A DNA stretch of 64,000 bases from Acetivibrio thermocellus ATCC 27405. GTDB taxonomy: Bacteria > Bacillota > Clostridia > Acetivibrionales > Acetivibrionaceae. The stretch spans positions 744,001 to 808,000 of the forward strand of contig NC_009012.1 in NCBI RefSeq assembly GCF_000015865.1, given 5' to 3'. Positions 61,408 through 64,000 of the stretch are shown one piece after another (the stretch's first letter is position 1; every line of letters begins with the position of its first letter). The position numbers were made by a program, and so were the translations under genes. The notes beneath the pieces are model-generated. The model was not told the origin of the DNA. It did not search any database and was given only the letters and a program-made list of their open reading frames with translations.

Positions 61408-61489
61408 TAAGGAGTTCTATCCAGCTTAGCGGTTTTAAAAAGCTTTTTTCTGATGGTATAAATAACTAATTGTCAGGGAGGAATACGAA

Positions 61490-61726
61490 ATGCCGCATGT
61501 TATCGTTAAATTATGGCCCGGAAGGACGGAAGAACAAAAACAGGAGCTTGCAAACAGAATCGCAAAGGATGTCATAGAAACATTAAATGCTCCTCAAACC
61601 AGCGTTTCCGTAAGCATTCAGGAAGTTCCAAGAGAAAAATGGGTTGATGAAGTGTATAATCCTGATATAATGGACAAAGAAGAAACACTTTATATTAAGC
61701 CTGGATACAAACCGGAAAATCTTTAA
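61490..61726 (+). CDS. 4-oxalocrotonate tautomerase family protein
   Basis: A 78-residue protein that begins Met-Pro; after Met removal Pro1 would be the catalytic base. VIVKLWPGRTEEQKQELANRIAKDV and SVSVSIQEVPREKW match the PptA/YdcE-type branch of the tautomerase superfamily, slightly longer than the 62-residue classical 4-OT. The substrate is unknown. It follows GGGAGG and stands outside the broken cluster, intact. Confidence 0.85.
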   Translation: MPHVIVKLWPGRTEEQKQELANRIAKDVIETLNAPQTSVSVSIQEVPREKWVDEVYNPDIMDKEETLYIKPGYKPENL

Positions 61727-61783
61727 AGGGAGTTTGTAAGGGAAGCTTTGAATATAAAAAGCCTAAAATAATATGAATTTCTG

Positions 61784-61813
61784 TTTACATTTCATATAGA
61801 TTTGGTATATAAT
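61784..61813 (+). promoter_or_regulatory. Promoter of the TM1266-like gene
   Basis: TTTACA at 61784-61789 and TATAAT at 61808-61813, spacer 18 bases, about 40 bases before the start codon. Confidence 0.6.
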
Positions 61814-61853
61814 TAATATAGTTAATTTTTTAACGAAGGCAGAAGAATTAGAA

Positions 61854-62117
61854 ATGGAGAAAGAAAATAGGAAGGAAAACCGCATAGCCGTTATAGGAAT
61901 TGTAATTCACAACCGTGAGGAAAGTTCAAGGAAAGTAAACGAGATATTGAGTGATTACGGCAATATAATTGTCGGAAGAATGGGTGTGCCGTACAAGGAA
62001 AAAGGCATTTCTGTAATAGCAATAATTGTTGACGGCACAACTGATGAAATAGGGGCTCTTACAGGCAAGCTTGGCAACATAAACGGAGTGAAGGCAAAAG
62101 TTGCTTTAACAAATTAA
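61854..62117 (+). CDS. TM1266-type iron-only hydrogenase system regulator
   Basis: An 87-residue ferredoxin-like/ACT-like protein: IAVIGIVIHNREESSRKVNEILSDYGNIIVGRMGVPY, then GISVIAIIVDGTTDEIGALTGKLG. This matches the small protein that precedes [FeFe]-hydrogenase maturase genes in Thermotoga and clostridia (TM1266 type), a putative nickel- or ligand-responsive regulator of the NikR C-terminal fold without the DNA-binding half. The hydG gene follows, supporting the call. Its mode of action is not known. Confidence 0.85.
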   Translation: MEKENRKENRIAVIGIVIHNREESSRKVNEILSDYGNIIVGRMGVPYKEKGISVIAIIVDGTTDEIGALTGKLGNINGVKAKVALTN

Positions 62118-62430
62118 AGCCCTTAAATTAAACTTGAATTAAAATGAAAATTTGATATTGGTTTCTAAGATGCAGGAATTGTTAAAATTCTGACATCGAG
62201 GAACGTATTTATGGTTTTACCTGACGTGACGGATTGCCATTTATGGTAACTACGGGAATCTGAGCGAAGGGGGAATAGATATGGTAGTTTTGTCTATAAA
62301 CTCTTCCTGACTTATGTAGGTCACGAAGAGTTTTTGTTTTTCTGATTCCATATAGTGGAACTGGCAAAAGGTAAATTTATACAATATGTGCCGATACAAG
62401 GTTTGTAAATTGAAAGTGGGGGATATTCAA
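62118..62430 (+). promoter_or_regulatory. Structured non-coding leader upstream of hydG
   Basis: The 313-base gap contains, in order, a TTGCCAT/ATGGTAA hairpin (62234-62249), an ATAGA/TCTAT hairpin (62275-62297), a strong terminator (62298-62338) and a small TTCCA/TGGAA hairpin near 62345. The terminator lies before hydG on the same strand, which is the layout of an attenuator. I could not match it to a known riboswitch class. The hydG Shine-Dalgarno is TGGGGGAT. Confidence 0.5.
62298..62338 (+). terminator. Terminator-like hairpin between the TM1266-like gene and hydG
   Basis: AAACTCTTC...TGAC pairs with GTCA...GAAGAGTTT around an 8-base loop and ends in TTTTTGTTTTT. It either ends the TM1266-like transcript or attenuates hydG. 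Confidence 0.75.
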
Positions 62431-63807
62431 ATGGTTGAAAAAGTTGATTTTATAAAAGAAGATTTGATTTTTTCTCTTCTTGAAAAAGGTAAAATTACTG
62501 ACAGGAATGAAATAAGAGAAATATTGGCAAAAGCCAGGGAGTGCAAGGGCATAAGCCTGGGAGAAGTTGCAAAGCTGCTTTACCTGGAAGACGAAGAGCT
62601 GTTGGAAGAACTCTATGATGTGGCCAAATATATAAAAAACAAAATATACGGAAAAAGAGTGGTTTTGTTTGCTCCTTTATATACAAGCAATGAGTGTACA
62701 AACAACTGCCTTTACTGCGGTTTCAGGCATGACAACAAAGAGCTTCACAGAAAGACTTTAAGTCTTGAAGAAATAGTGGAAGAAGCAAAAGCTATTGAAA
62801 GACAGGGACATAAAAGATTGCTCCTTATTTGCGGAGAAGATCCCAGAAAGACTAATGTAAAGCATTTTACCGATGCAATGGAGGCAATATATAAATCCAC
62901 CGATATCAGAAGAATCAATGTCGAGGCCGCGCCGATGACGGTGGAAGATTACAGGGAGCTGAAGAAAGCCGGTATAGGAACTTATGTGATATTCCAGGAG
63001 ACATATCACAGGGAAACCTATAGAATAATGCATCCTGTGGGCAAAAAAGCGAATTATGACTGGCGTATAACGGCAATAGACAGAGCCTTTGAAGGCGGTA
63101 TTGACGATGTGGGTGTCGGAGCGCTCTTCGGACTTTATGATTATAGATTCGAAGTTTTAGGCCTTTTGATGCATTGTATGCACTTTGAAGAAAAATATGG
63201 TGTAGGGCCGCACACCATATCTGTTCCGAGACTTCGTCCTGCCTTGGGAGCTCCTTTGAAAGAGATTCCGTACAAAGTTACCGACAAGGATTTCAAGAAA
63301 ATTGTGGCCATATTCCGAATTGCTGTTCCATATACGGGAATTATTCTTTCAACAAGAGAAAGAGCTGAATTCAGGGATGAACTTTTAAGTGTTGGAGTAT
63401 CTCAGATAAGTGCAGGTTCCAAAACCAATCCCGGAGGATACCAGGAGGATGACGACCATGCGGATCAGTTTGAAATAAGTGACAACAGGAGTTTGCCGAA
63501 AGTAATGGAAACAATATGTCAACAAGGTTATATTCCAAGCTTTTGCACCGCTTGCTACAGAAGATGTCGTACCGGGGAGCATTTCATGGAATATGCAAAG
63601 GCCGGGGATATACATGAATTCTGTCAGCCGAATGCCATTCTAACTTTCAAGGAAAACTTAATGGATTATGCCGATGAGCCTTTGAGAAAAATGGGTGAGG
63701 AAGTAATACTTAAGGCTCTGGAAGAAATTGAAGATGAAAAAATGAAGACTCTTACTATTGCAAAACTTGAGGAAATTGAAAAAGGAAAGAGAGATATTTA
63801 TTTTTAA
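62431..63807 (+). CDS. hydG: [FeFe]-hydrogenase H-cluster radical SAM maturase HydG
   Basis: A 458-residue radical-SAM enzyme that cleaves tyrosine to supply CO and cyanide for the hydrogenase H-cluster. The 4Fe-4S motif is CTNNCLYC (C89, C93, C96); further signatures are GFRHDN, LLICGEDPR, VEAAPM, HPVGKKANYDWR and HTISVPRLRPA. The C-terminal CTACYRRCRTGEHFM provides the auxiliary-cluster cysteines that set HydG apart from HydE and ThiH. The frame begins at 62386, but the ATG at 62431 has GGGGGAT in place. It is transcribed behind a structured leader and after the TM1266-like gene. Confidence 0.95.
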   Translation: MVEKVDFIKEDLIFSLLEKGKITDRNEIREILAKARECKGISLGEVAKLLYLEDEELLEELYDVAKYIKNKIYGKRVVLFAPLYTSNECTNNCLYCGFRHDNKELHRKTLSLEEIVEEAKAIERQGHKRLLLICGEDPRKTNVKHFTDAMEAIYKSTDIRRINVEAAPMTVEDYRELKKAGIGTYVIFQETYHRETYRIMHPVGKKANYDWRITAIDRAFEGGIDDVGVGALFGLYDYRFEVLGLLMHCMHFEEKYGVGPHTISVPRLRPALGAPLKEIPYKVTDKDFKKIVAIFRIAVPYTGIILSTRERAEFRDELLSVGVSQISAGSKTNPGGYQEDDDHADQFEISDNRSLPKVMETICQQGYIPSFCTACYRRCRTGEHFMEYAKAGDIHEFCQPNAILTFKENLMDYADEPLRKMGEEVILKALEEIEDEKMKTLTIAKLEEIEKGKRDIYF

Positions 63808-63994
63808 AAGCTGAAAAATTTAAGTGATATTAGAAGCAATAAACTGAATATATATGTATATGAAAAAAGATTTAGAAACATAAATACAATTTGTTTTCCG
63901 GAATTTGTTTTCGATACCCGGACATTTTATTACAGAATATAGAACAGTTGGCAAACTCCTTGGATATTTATAAAAATTGTAAGGATGGAATAAA

Positions 63995-64000
63995 ATGATT
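63995..64000 (+). CDS. Possible start of the next gene (cut by the window edge)
   Basis: ATG at 63995-63997 follows AAGGATGG at 63981-63988, a plausible ribosome binding site 6 bases away. Only two codons are visible, so the product cannot be judged. The 187 bases between hydG and this site show no clear terminator. Confidence 0.3.

Noticed and set aside
62118-62430. Known riboswitch classes (TPP, SAM, cobalamin, fluoride, cyclic di-GMP, T-box, preQ1) before hydG
   Set aside because: None of the conserved core strings could be found by eye; kept only as an unassigned structured leader.
1-64000. CRISPR arrays, insertion sequences, prophage or integrase genes
   Set aside because: No regular short repeats with spacers, no transposase or integrase motifs, and no terminal inverted repeats with target duplications were seen.

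Overview
The window is a low-GC Firmicutes chromosome segment that I assign to Clostridium (Acetivibrio/Hungateiclostridium) thermocellum or a very close relative. The main reason is a pair of recognisable cellulosomal genes, celJ (CBM30-GH9-GH44-dockerin-PKD-CBM44, 1601 aa) followed by celQ (GH9-CBM3c-dockerin, 710 aa), plus a third dockerin-bearing beta-helix protein. Strict-anaerobe genes fit: IorAB, NrdDG, HydG and a TM1266-type regulator. So do sporulation-type genes (YteA-like, CotF-like). No CRISPR array, insertion sequence or prophage was seen.

Layout. 1-3.5 kb: the tail of a ComEC-like protein, then three tandem M42 metallopeptidases. 3.6-8.1 kb: hisC, a beta-CASP metallo-beta-lactamase nuclease and a sodium/solute symporter. 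8.3-12.7 kb: an aryl-acid operon (iorA-iorB-paaK-ACT) behind a good sigma-A promoter. 12.7-17.5 kb: rarA, then a feoA-feoB-Cys-rich-protein iron operon divergent from a DtxR-type regulator, with three related palindromes. 17.5-20.4 kb: mtnP-mtnA and a yteA-like gene. 21-28.6 kb: celJ and celQ. 28.6-36.8 kb: a Tad/Flp-type pilus or secretion operon (TadZ-like, CpaB-like, degenerate MinD-like, TadA, TadB, TadC, Flp-like pilin, two single-pass pseudopilin-like proteins). 36.8-46.9 kb, opposite strand: a compact type VII-like group (CBM48-domain protein, FHA-FtsK/EssC ATPase, WXG100 protein, YukD-like protein, PP2C phosphatase, Ser/Thr kinase with a C-terminal repeat domain). 47.1-50 kb: a dockerin beta-helix protein and small spore-type genes. 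50.1-57.7 kb: a YkvI-like membrane protein, a split metH, and nrdD-nrdG behind a cobalamin riboswitch. 57.9-59.7 kb: tRNA-Glu and gltX on one strand. 60.0-61.4 kb: three consecutive broken genes. 61.5-64 kb: a tautomerase, a TM1266-type regulator and hydG, with a structured leader before hydG.

The most system-like part is 28.6-46.9 kb, where a Tad-type machine converges on a type VII-like module that carries its own kinase, phosphatase, FHA domains and a CBM48-type adaptor with three repeated short acidic/hydrophobic motifs. The kinase linker has three T-V-x-[L/I] sites that would suit FHA binding if phosphorylated. This suggests a phospho-controlled assembly, which is inference. The usual type VII membrane partners (EssB/YukC, EsaA/YueB) are absent from the window.

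Start codons were moved from the longest reading frame wherever a Shine-Dalgarno sequence clearly pointed to an internal start. Family assignments come from reading the protein sequences, with no database search.
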